From the NCBI GenBank assembly GCA_023392475.1, contig JAEVZA010000449.1, forward strand, positions 1-64,000: a DNA stretch of 64,000 nt, in the 5' to 3' direction. Below the pieces are notes generated by a model, which was not told the DNA's origin, made no database searches, and saw only the letters and a program-made list of their open reading frames with translations. The stretch is from Actinomycetes bacterium. GTDB lineage: Bacteria > Actinomycetota > Acidimicrobiia > Acidimicrobiales > Microtrichaceae. Shown here piece by piece: positions 6,962 to 15,302 of the stretch. The translations under genes and the position numbers were made by a program. Position 1 is the stretch's first letter, and every line of letters begins with the position of its first letter.

Positions 6962-9264
6962 GATTCCCCCTCATCGGTGTTCTCGCTCGCCACGGTGGCT
7001 TTGGACTCGTAGGTGTCCAGCTCGTCAGTGGTTGAAGGCTCCTTGAGGAGCGACGCGGTCCTCACCAGCTTCGGCCCGACTGCCCAGGCCAGACGCCGGC
7101 CCGAACGCTCCTTGGTGTTGGCGACAGAGGCCGGGAGCGTGAGCGTTGCTGGGTCGTCGGGAGCGCTGAGCAGGTACAGCCGGTGCGTCGTGTCGGCGAG
7201 TGCTTGGTCGCTCGAGGCGAGCTTGCCGACGATCGCGGCGGCGCGAGTGTCGAGTTCGCGCCCGCTGGAGCTGAGCTGGGCAGCCGTCGCCTCGGAGATC
7301 AGCAGGCCTGGATAGTCGGCGATCACGGTCGGGATCTCCGGCTGGATCGCAGCCTCCGCGTAGAAGCCGACGTGATCGATATCAGCCGGCAGGTCGATGT
7401 CGGCGTCGAGGATCAACACGCCATCGGTTCGGTACCGGGCTGGGGCGAGCTCGTCTGTCACGATCAGCGTCGAACCCGGCTCGTGGCCAGTCGACGCGAT
7501 CGGCACATCGGGCGCCGCATCCAGGATCTCGTCGGTGGTGCCCTGACCGTCGAGGCCCAGGCGCTCTCGGAGGAGGACGATGAGATCGATCCACCTCCGC
7601 ACATGTTCGGGGCGCACGAAGGTTTCCAGGTGACCGGCAAGCAGCTCCTTCGCCGACTGGTTGAGATCGACATGCCACTCACCATCGGGGCGGCGCCCCG
7701 TGCCGTCGATCACCGCTTCGCCGTAGGCGCCGATGAACGCCTGCAGCACGATCGGGTCGAAGAGGTCCTCGGCCTCGTAACGGAAGTTCCGATCCTGCTG
7801 GGGGAACACGGCGGCGTACGTGCCGACCTCAGCGTTGTTCTGAAACTTGAATTTCGATGTGAGCAGCCTCTGCGCCTCCTTGCCCGGTTCGTCGTTGTCG
7901 AGCAGCACGAAGACAGGCAAGTCGGTTGCTGCCCGAGCCAGAAGCGCCTGGGTCACAGTCTTCGACGCCCCGCCTGCGGGCTGGATGTACATGCCGTCGA
8001 GGAGGTCTGGTCGACCCACGACCTTCGCTGCGAGCTGGAGGCAGGCAAGATCGCCTTCCCCCTCAACGATGAGTGTCGCTTTAGCCCCTTCGCGGACGAC
8101 GGTCGCTCTGGCCAGCAGATCTTCCAGCGATGACGGTCGGAACAGATCGCCGATCAACGACGCGTGCGCCGTGTCGCCGGTGGCTGATTGACCAACTCGC
8201 GTGCGGCCCTTGTTGTCCTTCGCCAGGCAGAAGACTCGGCCCCGGTTCGATCGGCTGACGAGATAGGGCGAGTGGGTCGTCACGAGCAAGGTGACGTCGG
8301 TGCTCGCTGCGAGCGTCTCGAGGCCGTCGCGCAGATCTTCCTGGGCAGCGGGGTGGAGGAACGACTCCGGCTCCTCGACCGCGAACACCATCCCTTTGGT
8401 CGCGTTGAGTGAGAGGTAGCTCAGCATCGCCACGAGCACGCCAGCGCGGACGCCGGTGCCCTTCTGATCGAGCGGTGTCGCCACGAGGTCCTCCAGTTCG
8501 ACTCCGACGTTTGACAGCGTCCGTTCGATACTCGGGACATCGGGCGACAGGGTGATCGCGTCGATCTCAGGGAACAGCTTGCCGATGTCGTCGGCGAGCC
8601 GATCTCGGAGTGGGGCCAAGAGGCTGTCCTGCAGGCCGCGCACGTAGTCGCCACGCGACTGGTCTGCGTCGGCGAACTCCTGGTGCAGCCGTTCCCGCAC
8701 GACGCTGTGGAGGATCTCCCGGAAGTTGCCTTCAAGCACGCTGGCGATGCTCTCGCCTGAGCTGATGAGCACGAACCGGACGGCCTCGCGAAGCTTGGCG
8801 ACGGCGGTCGCAAGACGCTCGAAGTCCTGATCGGTGGAGGCGGTTGCGTTGTCAGGCGTGAGCAGCCGCTCTCGTCGCCGCGGGCCGTCCGCAGTCGGCT
8901 GGAACGCGACCTCGAACACAACGGTGCCAGCAGCCGCGTACGTGGTCGATGCGCCGAGACCGGCTTCATAGTCGGCCGCCGCCTGGAGAACCGCCTGCTC
9001 GTCGTCTCGCGCACCTTCGGCTTGGAACCGCAGCGTGATGATCGGCAGCGCGAACGGTCGCGGCCCTGGCGCATCGAACTCCGGATCGAACGGGTGATGT
9101 GGGTCCAGCGCGAGGGAGACGGCGCGTAGGACGTTCGATTTCCCGCAGTTGTTGAGCCCGACGAGCGTGTTCATGCCGGACGCCAGGTCCAGCACCAACG
9201 GCTCGCCTGAGTCGTCGAGGAAGATCGATCGGTAGTCGCGGATCTCGATGCGCGTCAGCCGCAT
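6958..9264 (-). CDS. OLD-family ATPase with TOPRIM nuclease domain (GajA-like)
   Basis: A 768-aa protein with an ABC/SMC-type ATPase: Walker A GLNNCGKSN near residue 37, Walker B VFAVEEPESFLHP near residue 290, and H-loop TTHSPYLV. A TOPRIM domain follows, with TLIVEGEGD near residue 400 and LLDNDEPG near residue 455. This is the arrangement of OLD nucleases and of GajA from Gabija. The partner of GajA, a UvrD-type GajB, is not adjacent; instead the gene is fourth in a five-gene operon. The last 250 residues lack a recognised motif. It overlaps the DUF262 gene by four bases. An ATP-regulated DNA nickase or nuclease role is likely from family knowledge; the substrate is unknown. Confidence 0.85.
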   Translation of the reverse strand: MRLTRIEIRDYRSIFLDDSGEPLVLDLASGMNTLVGLNNCGKSNVLRAVSLALDPHHPFDPEFDAPGPRPFALPIITLRFQAEGARDDEQAVLQAAADYEAGLGASTTYAAAGTVVFEVAFQPTADGPRRRERLLTPDNATASTDQDFERLATAVAKLREAVRFVLISSGESIASVLEGNFREILHSVVRERLHQEFADADQSRGDYVRGLQDSLLAPLRDRLADDIGKLFPEIDAITLSPDVPSIERTLSNVGVELEDLVATPLDQKGTGVRAGVLVAMLSYLSLNATKGMVFAVEEPESFLHPAAQEDLRDGLETLAASTDVTLLVTTHSPYLVSRSNRGRVFCLAKDNKGRTRVGQSATGDTAHASLIGDLFRPSSLEDLLARATVVREGAKATLIVEGEGDLACLQLAAKVVGRPDLLDGMYIQPAGGASKTVTQALLARAATDLPVFVLLDNDEPGKEAQRLLTSKFKFQNNAEVGTYAAVFPQQDRNFRYEAEDLFDPIVLQAFIGAYGEAVIDGTGRRPDGEWHVDLNQSAKELLAGHLETFVRPEHVRRWIDLIVLLRERLGLDGQGTTDEILDAAPDVPIASTGHEPGSTLIVTDELAPARYRTDGVLILDADIDLPADIDHVGFYAEAAIQPEIPTVIADYPGLLISEATAAQLSSSGRELDTRAAAIVGKLASSDQALADTTHRLYLLSAPDDPATLTLPASVANTKERSGRRLAWAVGPKLVRTASLLKEPSTTDELDTYESKATVASENTDEGES

Positions 9265-9273
9265 GGTGCAGTC

Positions 9274-12200
9274 TCAGTCCAAGTCCTGGCGATCGAACTT
9301 GAGCGTGCGAGCGTTCTCCATGACCGTCCGCACCACTGCTTCCGGTAGCCCGTCCGCCTTCGTGGCGGTGATCTCGACCTTGATCACTACTTCGGTATCG
9401 ACCAGCGCAGTCAGGTGCTCGATCACTTCCTGAGCCACCCGGCCAAAGTCGCGACTCGGGCGTGCCGGATCGAGCGCGACCGTGCCGCTGAACCTGCTCG
9501 GCTCTCGGTCGTCAGTCGCATCGCCGCCGGCAGACCACCCTGCCTGATCGGGCCCCTCCGGCGTGGTCGGGTCCCCCGCTGCTGATCCCTGATCCGACTC
9601 CTGCTCCAACTGGCCCAAGGCGAAAGCCGGGTTGACCACGAGCGCCGTCGGCTGGAGCCGGCCGGGATGGGAGGACGTGCTGAGGCCGAGATACCGGTCA
9701 CCTTCAAGCCCGACTGCTGTGGCGAAGCCGTCGATCTGCCACGAGAGCAGCGCGGGCCCCGCTTCGATTGCAGCGGTCAACACTTCGATGTCGCGGAGGC
9801 GCGGGAGGTACACGTACTTAGCGAAGTTCTCCCACAGGTCGGCGATCGAGATGTGGCCGTCCTCCCAGAGCGGCTCGAGCGGCCCGTTCAGCTTCGAGCG
9901 CAGCATCTGCGGCGGGTACTGCACGGCGAGCGATCCTTCGCTGATCAACTTGCGGGAGACTCGCTGCGCAACAGAACCCTGCGAATCGAGCCGGACCTCT
10001 TCGATGACTATGTCGCCGACGGGGTCGGGTTGCTGTGGGACGAGGGCCCACTGGTAGGTCTCGGCGATGCGGAGCTCGATCGACTCGTTGGCCTTCCTGA
10101 CCATGGCCTCTGCTTGAGCGCCTTGATGCTCGTCGAGGTTCAGCTCCTTGCGCCGGTCGAGGATTCCGGACCAAGCGAGGTAGTCGGCCGTAGCTCGCTC
10201 GAGGTCCTCGAGACGGCGCTGGTCAGGAGCCGCGAAGACGAGCATGTTGCGGTACTGCCGAGGGATGGATCCGCGCCGGTCGAGGATGTCTCGCGCCGCC
10301 TGCACGGCCGGCGACTCGATGCTCGCTTTGGCGATGTGGGGGGTCTCTGGACCGAGGATGACGAGTCGGGCAAACGCGTCATCGGCGACGCTCTCGCCAG
10401 TCCGAGGCGCAGCGTGGACGCCGCGGAAGTCGGCATGGGCTTTCTCGGTCTTGAGCCGATCGATGATCTCGGTGTGGATCTCGTCCTTGGTGCCAGCGAG
10501 CATCCGATCGGCGTCGTCGCGGGCAGTTCGGTTGACGTTCTCGTGGAGATCGAACCAGTAGCGACGGTTCCGATCTGAGTACAGGTGCGGTGCCTGATCC
10601 TGCAGCCGGTTCAGGGCGTCCCCGAAGAGCGCAACGGCGTCGTTCGGGAAGCAGCTGCCGAGTCGGATGCGCTCCACTTCGAGCCCACGGTTCGCGGAAC
10701 GCAGCGTCGGAGCTGATCCCACGAAGATGGTACGAGCGATGCGTCGGGTTGCGTGGACTCGTCCGAGGTTGGGGACCTCGCGGTCGATCTGGGCTGGGTG
10801 CGACGACTGCCCATCCACGTCGGCATCGATCACCGGTCGCCAATGGTCATCCAGCTTGCTTGTCAGCTCGCTGTTCACGAGCGGATCGTCGAGAGGGATG
10901 GAGCACGGAAGGATCAACGGCGACTGATCGTCGCTCGCCCACAGAGCGTGGATCACCGCCGCCATCAGCCGCAGAACGCCGCGGGTCCGCTGGAAGCGCT
11001 CGACCGTCGACCAGTCGCGGTACAGCCGGTCGAAGACCTCTGGGTGCACCGGGTACGACGCCTTGATCCGCTCGACGTACCGGTGCTCGGCGCACTCGGA
11101 GGGAAACTCGCTTCGCTGACGGCGGTAGAGGTCGCCGAACGAGTCCGCCGTCTCGTTCCTCTGTTCGACGAGATCTGGATCGAGCGGCTGGAACAACCGG
11201 CGACGAACGATCTCGAAGCTCTCGTCTCCCCGCGCGGGCTGCCAGTGCTCAGCCTGACGCGACACGACCGTCGTCAGCTTGCGCAGTGCTTCCCGCCCGC
11301 CGGCGCCCCCGACTTCCAGATCCGGGACCTGAGCGTCTGGGTCGTCGTCAGGTGACTCCGATGCCGGAATGGAGACGACCAGGAAGATGCCGTCGACAGC
11401 GCGCGCTGCTTCGGTCAGGGCCTGAGCGAAGCCGAACTGGGTGTCGAACGAGCCGCCTGGTAGGTCGTCGCGGCCGTACAGCTCACGTGCGTACGCGACC
11501 CACTCATCGATGAGGACCAGGCACGGCGCGTACTTCTGGAACAGCTGGCGGATGGAGTCGCCGGGGTTGGTGTGGAGACGATCGCTCTCCTCGACGATGG
11601 CGAACGCCTCAGCGGGCTCACCCGCCGATTCACCGAGCTGCCACGCCAGCTCTCCCCAGATCGTGTTGACCTTGGTGCCGTCGGGCTTGGTGGTGCCGCG
11701 GGCTTCGAACCGGTTGCCGACCACGACCGCTCGGTGCACCTGGGGGATCGCGTCGACTTCGGCCGCAACCAGCTCCCGAACCTCGTCGGGAAGCTCCGCC
11801 GGTTGAACACCGGAGAAGAGGTGGTACAGCGCGATCAGCGAGTGGGTCTTACCGCCGCCGAAGTTCGTCTGGCAGTTGATGATCGGTTGGCCGCCGTTCC
11901 CACTGGTGCGTTGGAGGCTGTCCTTCAGCAGCTCTCGAAGGCCTGCAGTCAGGTAGGTCCGCTCGAAGAACGGGATCGGCTCTCGGTACTCCGCTGCCGT
12001 GTTCGGGTCGCGCAGTCGGACGAGCTCGAGGTCGGCGGCGAACTCTGCGACGTTGAAGCGGCCAGCCGCGACGTCGTCGTGGGGAAGGATGACCTTTCGC
12101 CACGGGAGCAGTCCCTTGGGAGTCGCGTCGAGCACGTTTGACGAGGCGGCTTCCTCCTTCGAACGAGAACGTTCGTAGATGATCCGACCCAGGTCATCCT

Positions 12201-12588
12201 GTGCGGCGCGGACCTCGTCCGCCTCGTGCGCGTCGATCGCTTCGAGCAGCATTCGGATCGAGTCGAGTGCTCTGTGGGCATCGCCGGGAGAGAACGATCC
12301 GTTGTGCGCCCAGGAGTTTCGGGTCTCCCGCAGCTCGAAGACGAGCGATCGCATCGACCGCGGCAGCTGGGAGCGGAAGACCGTGTCCCAGCGAGCCGTC
12401 AGCACCAGCAGTTGGAAGCTCGGATCGGATGTCGAGAACGGTGCGGAAGGGTTGGCGCCCCCGCGAGCGAAGCGCTCCGCCCAGTCGTCACCTTCGGCTC
12501 GTCGCATCTGCACGTCGATGAACGGCTCGAGCCCGGCGGCCAGCAGCTCGAAGCCCTTCCCGACGCGATCACGGTTGCTGATGGCCAT
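9274..12588 (-). CDS. HEPN-DUF499 AAA+ ATPase, anti-phage associated
   Basis: A 1104-aa protein. Residues 1-110 match the Swt1-type HEPN domain: NRDRVGKGFELLAAGLEPF at the start and ETRNSWAHNGSFSPGDAHRA near residue 90, which contains the Rx4H ribonuclease motif (RNSWAH). The DUF499 ATPase follows, with Walker A NFGGGKTHS near residue 240 and an arginine-rich AAA core. The C-terminal 90 residues (GTVALDPARP ... LKFDRQDLD) are typical of DUF499 proteins. DUF499 with DUF1156 methyltransferase is a pairing I remember being labelled anti-phage-associated. The ATG start overlaps the methyltransferase stop (TGATG). It is probably an ATP-driven sensor or motor coupled to an RNase-type toxin domain; that coupling is inference. 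Confidence 0.85.
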   Translation of the reverse strand: MAISNRDRVGKGFELLAAGLEPFIDVQMRRAEGDDWAERFARGGANPSAPFSTSDPSFQLLVLTARWDTVFRSQLPRSMRSLVFELRETRNSWAHNGSFSPGDAHRALDSIRMLLEAIDAHEADEVRAAQDDLGRIIYERSRSKEEAASSNVLDATPKGLLPWRKVILPHDDVAAGRFNVAEFAADLELVRLRDPNTAAEYREPIPFFERTYLTAGLRELLKDSLQRTSGNGGQPIINCQTNFGGGKTHSLIALYHLFSGVQPAELPDEVRELVAAEVDAIPQVHRAVVVGNRFEARGTTKPDGTKVNTIWGELAWQLGESAGEPAEAFAIVEESDRLHTNPGDSIRQLFQKYAPCLVLIDEWVAYARELYGRDDLPGGSFDTQFGFAQALTEAARAVDGIFLVVSIPASESPDDDPDAQVPDLEVGGAGGREALRKLTTVVSRQAEHWQPARGDESFEIVRRRLFQPLDPDLVEQRNETADSFGDLYRRQRSEFPSECAEHRYVERIKASYPVHPEVFDRLYRDWSTVERFQRTRGVLRLMAAVIHALWASDDQSPLILPCSIPLDDPLVNSELTSKLDDHWRPVIDADVDGQSSHPAQIDREVPNLGRVHATRRIARTIFVGSAPTLRSANRGLEVERIRLGSCFPNDAVALFGDALNRLQDQAPHLYSDRNRRYWFDLHENVNRTARDDADRMLAGTKDEIHTEIIDRLKTEKAHADFRGVHAAPRTGESVADDAFARLVILGPETPHIAKASIESPAVQAARDILDRRGSIPRQYRNMLVFAAPDQRRLEDLERATADYLAWSGILDRRKELNLDEHQGAQAEAMVRKANESIELRIAETYQWALVPQQPDPVGDIVIEEVRLDSQGSVAQRVSRKLISEGSLAVQYPPQMLRSKLNGPLEPLWEDGHISIADLWENFAKYVYLPRLRDIEVLTAAIEAGPALLSWQIDGFATAVGLEGDRYLGLSTSSHPGRLQPTALVVNPAFALGQLEQESDQGSAAGDPTTPEGPDQAGWSAGGDATDDREPSRFSGTVALDPARPSRDFGRVAQEVIEHLTALVDTEVVIKVEITATKADGLPEAVVRTVMENARTLKFDRQDLD

Positions 12589-15281
12589 CAGTCACCCATC
12601 TCGAACAGCTGATCTGGCTGATCGTTCTCTGCCGTAATCACATCGGCCGACAACTGCTCGATTCGAGGCCACGACTTCACCAGGGAGTCGTAGGCGATCG
12701 CATCGTCGGTCCAACTCTTCTCGATCGCCAGGTTCGTGAGGTACTGGGCAAGCTCCCGTGATCCGGACGCAAGGGGACCGAGCGCGGCCAGCAACTCGGC
12801 GGCGGCCTGCTCGCCAGCGGACGGCCCATCTGTGAGTGCCTTCACGAGGTGCTGGCACGCTTCCCAGACGGGCGTCCGGGAATCCCCGGTCCAACCGGTG
12901 GGCAGCTCGGAGCGCTTCAGGAGTCGGACTTCGCCGCGCCGGGACTCGATGATCCCGGACTCGACGAGGCCATCCATGCCGAGTCCGTACGTGTTCGCGA
13001 GCTTCCTCCCCTCGTCGAACTCACCCACTTCGAACTCGTGATCGGCGTACCACTGGCTTGCCCACCTGGTCTCGTCGTCGACCTCGCCGAGATGTTCATC
13101 GAGGATGCGCCCGAGCTCTTCGTTGATGATCGTCAAGGCTCGCCGAACGGGGATCGGATCCGTTCCGTCGAAGATCTCGCTGAACTGCGAGAAGACCTCC
13201 ATACCGGGGCCGATCGCGGCCTGACGGATGTCCACCATCGATTCGCCGCTACCGAGTAGAGCGTTGGCAGCGTCTGGCAAACGGGTGCGCAGCGCTGCAC
13301 GAAGATCGGCGATCGATCCCGGGTTGGCGTTGCCGGTGCGGGGCCGGCACACCATCACGACGTACGACGCCAGTGAGTTGGTGCCTTGTCCGATCTGTCG
13401 TGTTGAGCCGGTCCCTCGGATCGGGAGCGTTCCTTCGATCGTCAGCCCGGCAGCGAGGACGGCCTCGAGCATGGCGTCCCATCCCGTCGATGCGTTGCCC
13501 AGCGAGCTCTTCTCCTCCTGCTGGTGGGCGTACACGATGAGGATGGGGTGCTCGGCGAGCCCCGCTGTCTTGAGCGACCGGAAGGTCTCGGTGAAGCCGT
13601 CGACGAAGTACTCGGCTGCTGCTTCCTTGTCGCCGTCGTGACGGTAGGGCGTCGCGATCAACTCCGGTTCCTTTGGAGTGACGATCGTGGAGTACAGGTC
13701 GGGGTGGACCTTCCGAAGCGCCTTGCGGTGCCAGACGTAGAAATAGTCGGACAGGTCGGCGTAACCGATCTGATCGAAGTACGGAGGGTCGGTGACGATG
13801 ACGACCGGGTGATCGAGTGCCATCGCGGTGACGCGAGCGTCACTCCGGCGAACGACTGCCGGTAAGGCGATCGGCAACTTGCCAAATCCCCGTTGGATCG
13901 AGTCGATCTGGCCGAGCCAGTCTCCGACCGAACCGCCGAACGGGTTGCACTCAACGAAGTCCCAGACCATTGGGAGCGCATGCCGGCCGAATCCGGGCTC
14001 GGCCTTTGCCGAACCGTTTCGCGAGTCAATCTTCCAGCGAACCTGCGTCGAGTTGGACTGGGCGAGCTTGCCGAGTGCGAGCCCGAGGATCGATGCGACC
14101 GTGGCGGCGTAGGTCGCGTCGCCACCGTCAGCTTCTACCTGCTCGGGCACGTCGGCGATCGCCTCCGCAAACGCCTCAAGCATCACCAGCTGACGATTGG
14201 TGAACTGCTGGGCCATTGTCTTGTAGCCGTAGTTCGCAGTCTTTAGGTCACGCGGGTTGGTATCGAGGTCGATCTCGTCAAGATCGGAATCGTTCGGCTG
14301 ATCCGCCGAAGGCGTTGGCAGTTCCGCAGGATCGAGAAACCCGCGACCGCCCGGTCCGTCAGTCGCAGCTGCCAAGAGCTGGAAGTCCATTTGCTGCATT
14401 TGGCCTTGCTGGCGGATGTACGGAAACTTGATCGAGGTCGAGCACGCTGGGCAGACGACGCCGGTACGGTTCACCGTCTCTATAACCCTGGGTCCACCAG
14501 TATCGCTGCTGAGGTGGATGTCGAAGCCGACTTTGGTCGGCGTGAGCTGATACGAGACTGGCTTCGCCTTCTTCTTTGACACCCAAGCATTGCTGATGAG
14601 CGGTATCGACCGTCCGCACGCGGGGTTTGGACAAGCAACAGTCCTCGCCCACATCCAGCCGATAACTGTTTCACCGCGCGGCCCTGATGGATAAAGATGC
14701 CCAACTTCGTTCCACACCCGCTCTCGAACCTGTTCGGCGTAGTGCTGGACGTCGGCGAGGAGCCCTGTGAGCGGTCCACCCGACATCCCGCCGAACTGGG
14801 TGGGGTCACCAACGAGCGGAACCCGGCCCGCAACGCTCGGGATGAGCTGGGTGAGCGTCCGGGTGATCAGGACCGGCACAGGATTCAGGTCTGAGCCCTC
14901 CGCCGGGAGGCCGAGGCGTTGCGCCTCGATCAGCGTGGAGCCACCGCCACAGAACGGATCGAAGATCGTCGGCAGATGGCCGCCAGTGGACTTGCGGATC
15001 GCCGCTTTCGCCTCATCCAACGTCGGCGCGTCCGGCGGATTGCCGTCGGCCGGCACGAGCCGCTTGACGAGGTCGAGCAGGCCCTCCCGTTCCTGCTCGT
15101 CGTCTGGCGCATCGACCACGGCCGAGAAGATCAGCGCCCGCAGTGCCGGCGTCGGCATGGGGGCGAACCACTTGTGAACGTTCTTGATCGTCCCGGTCTT
15201 CTTGTCCTTGTCAGCCTTCGCCGCCACGGAGATCGCGTCGAGCGGCAGGAACGGCGCGACCTCGATCAGCTTCCTTCCCAT
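12588..15281 (-). CDS. DUF1156 DNA methyltransferase (amino-MTase)
   Basis: An 897-aa protein. The N-terminus is the DUF1156 signature (RKLIEVAPFLPLDAIS, VHKWFAPMPTPALRA). The catalytic motifs are IFDPFCGGGSTLIEA near residue 112 (motif I, SAM binding) and VIVTDPPYFDQIGYADL near residue 497 (motif IV, DPPY, typical of N6-adenine or N4-cytosine methylation). Two zinc-ribbon-like pairs, CPNPAC and CPAC, lie between them, so target recognition may use a metal-bound insert. Upstream is an AGGAAGGA ribosome binding site. The gene follows the SNF2 helicase by 21 bp. It most likely marks host DNA for self-recognition or takes part in phage DNA modification sensing. Target sequence cannot be read from the protein. 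Confidence 0.9.
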   Translation of the reverse strand: MGRKLIEVAPFLPLDAISVAAKADKDKKTGTIKNVHKWFAPMPTPALRALIFSAVVDAPDDEQEREGLLDLVKRLVPADGNPPDAPTLDEAKAAIRKSTGGHLPTIFDPFCGGGSTLIEAQRLGLPAEGSDLNPVPVLITRTLTQLIPSVAGRVPLVGDPTQFGGMSGGPLTGLLADVQHYAEQVRERVWNEVGHLYPSGPRGETVIGWMWARTVACPNPACGRSIPLISNAWVSKKKAKPVSYQLTPTKVGFDIHLSSDTGGPRVIETVNRTGVVCPACSTSIKFPYIRQQGQMQQMDFQLLAAATDGPGGRGFLDPAELPTPSADQPNDSDLDEIDLDTNPRDLKTANYGYKTMAQQFTNRQLVMLEAFAEAIADVPEQVEADGGDATYAATVASILGLALGKLAQSNSTQVRWKIDSRNGSAKAEPGFGRHALPMVWDFVECNPFGGSVGDWLGQIDSIQRGFGKLPIALPAVVRRSDARVTAMALDHPVVIVTDPPYFDQIGYADLSDYFYVWHRKALRKVHPDLYSTIVTPKEPELIATPYRHDGDKEAAAEYFVDGFTETFRSLKTAGLAEHPILIVYAHQQEEKSSLGNASTGWDAMLEAVLAAGLTIEGTLPIRGTGSTRQIGQGTNSLASYVVMVCRPRTGNANPGSIADLRAALRTRLPDAANALLGSGESMVDIRQAAIGPGMEVFSQFSEIFDGTDPIPVRRALTIINEELGRILDEHLGEVDDETRWASQWYADHEFEVGEFDEGRKLANTYGLGMDGLVESGIIESRRGEVRLLKRSELPTGWTGDSRTPVWEACQHLVKALTDGPSAGEQAAAELLAALGPLASGSRELAQYLTNLAIEKSWTDDAIAYDSLVKSWPRIEQLSADVITAENDQPDQLFEMGD

Positions 15282-15302
15282 GGGTCCTTCCTGGCCGAGT
15301 CG

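Noticed and set aside
7183..8133. A 316-codon plus-strand frame inside the OLD gene
   Set aside because: Antisense to the TOPRIM region, whose EGEGD and DNDEPG motifs are clear.
6958..9264. Gabija system
   Set aside because: A GajA-like protein is present but no adjacent GajB; the UvrD-type helicase at 51227 is 42 kb away and coupled to another gene.
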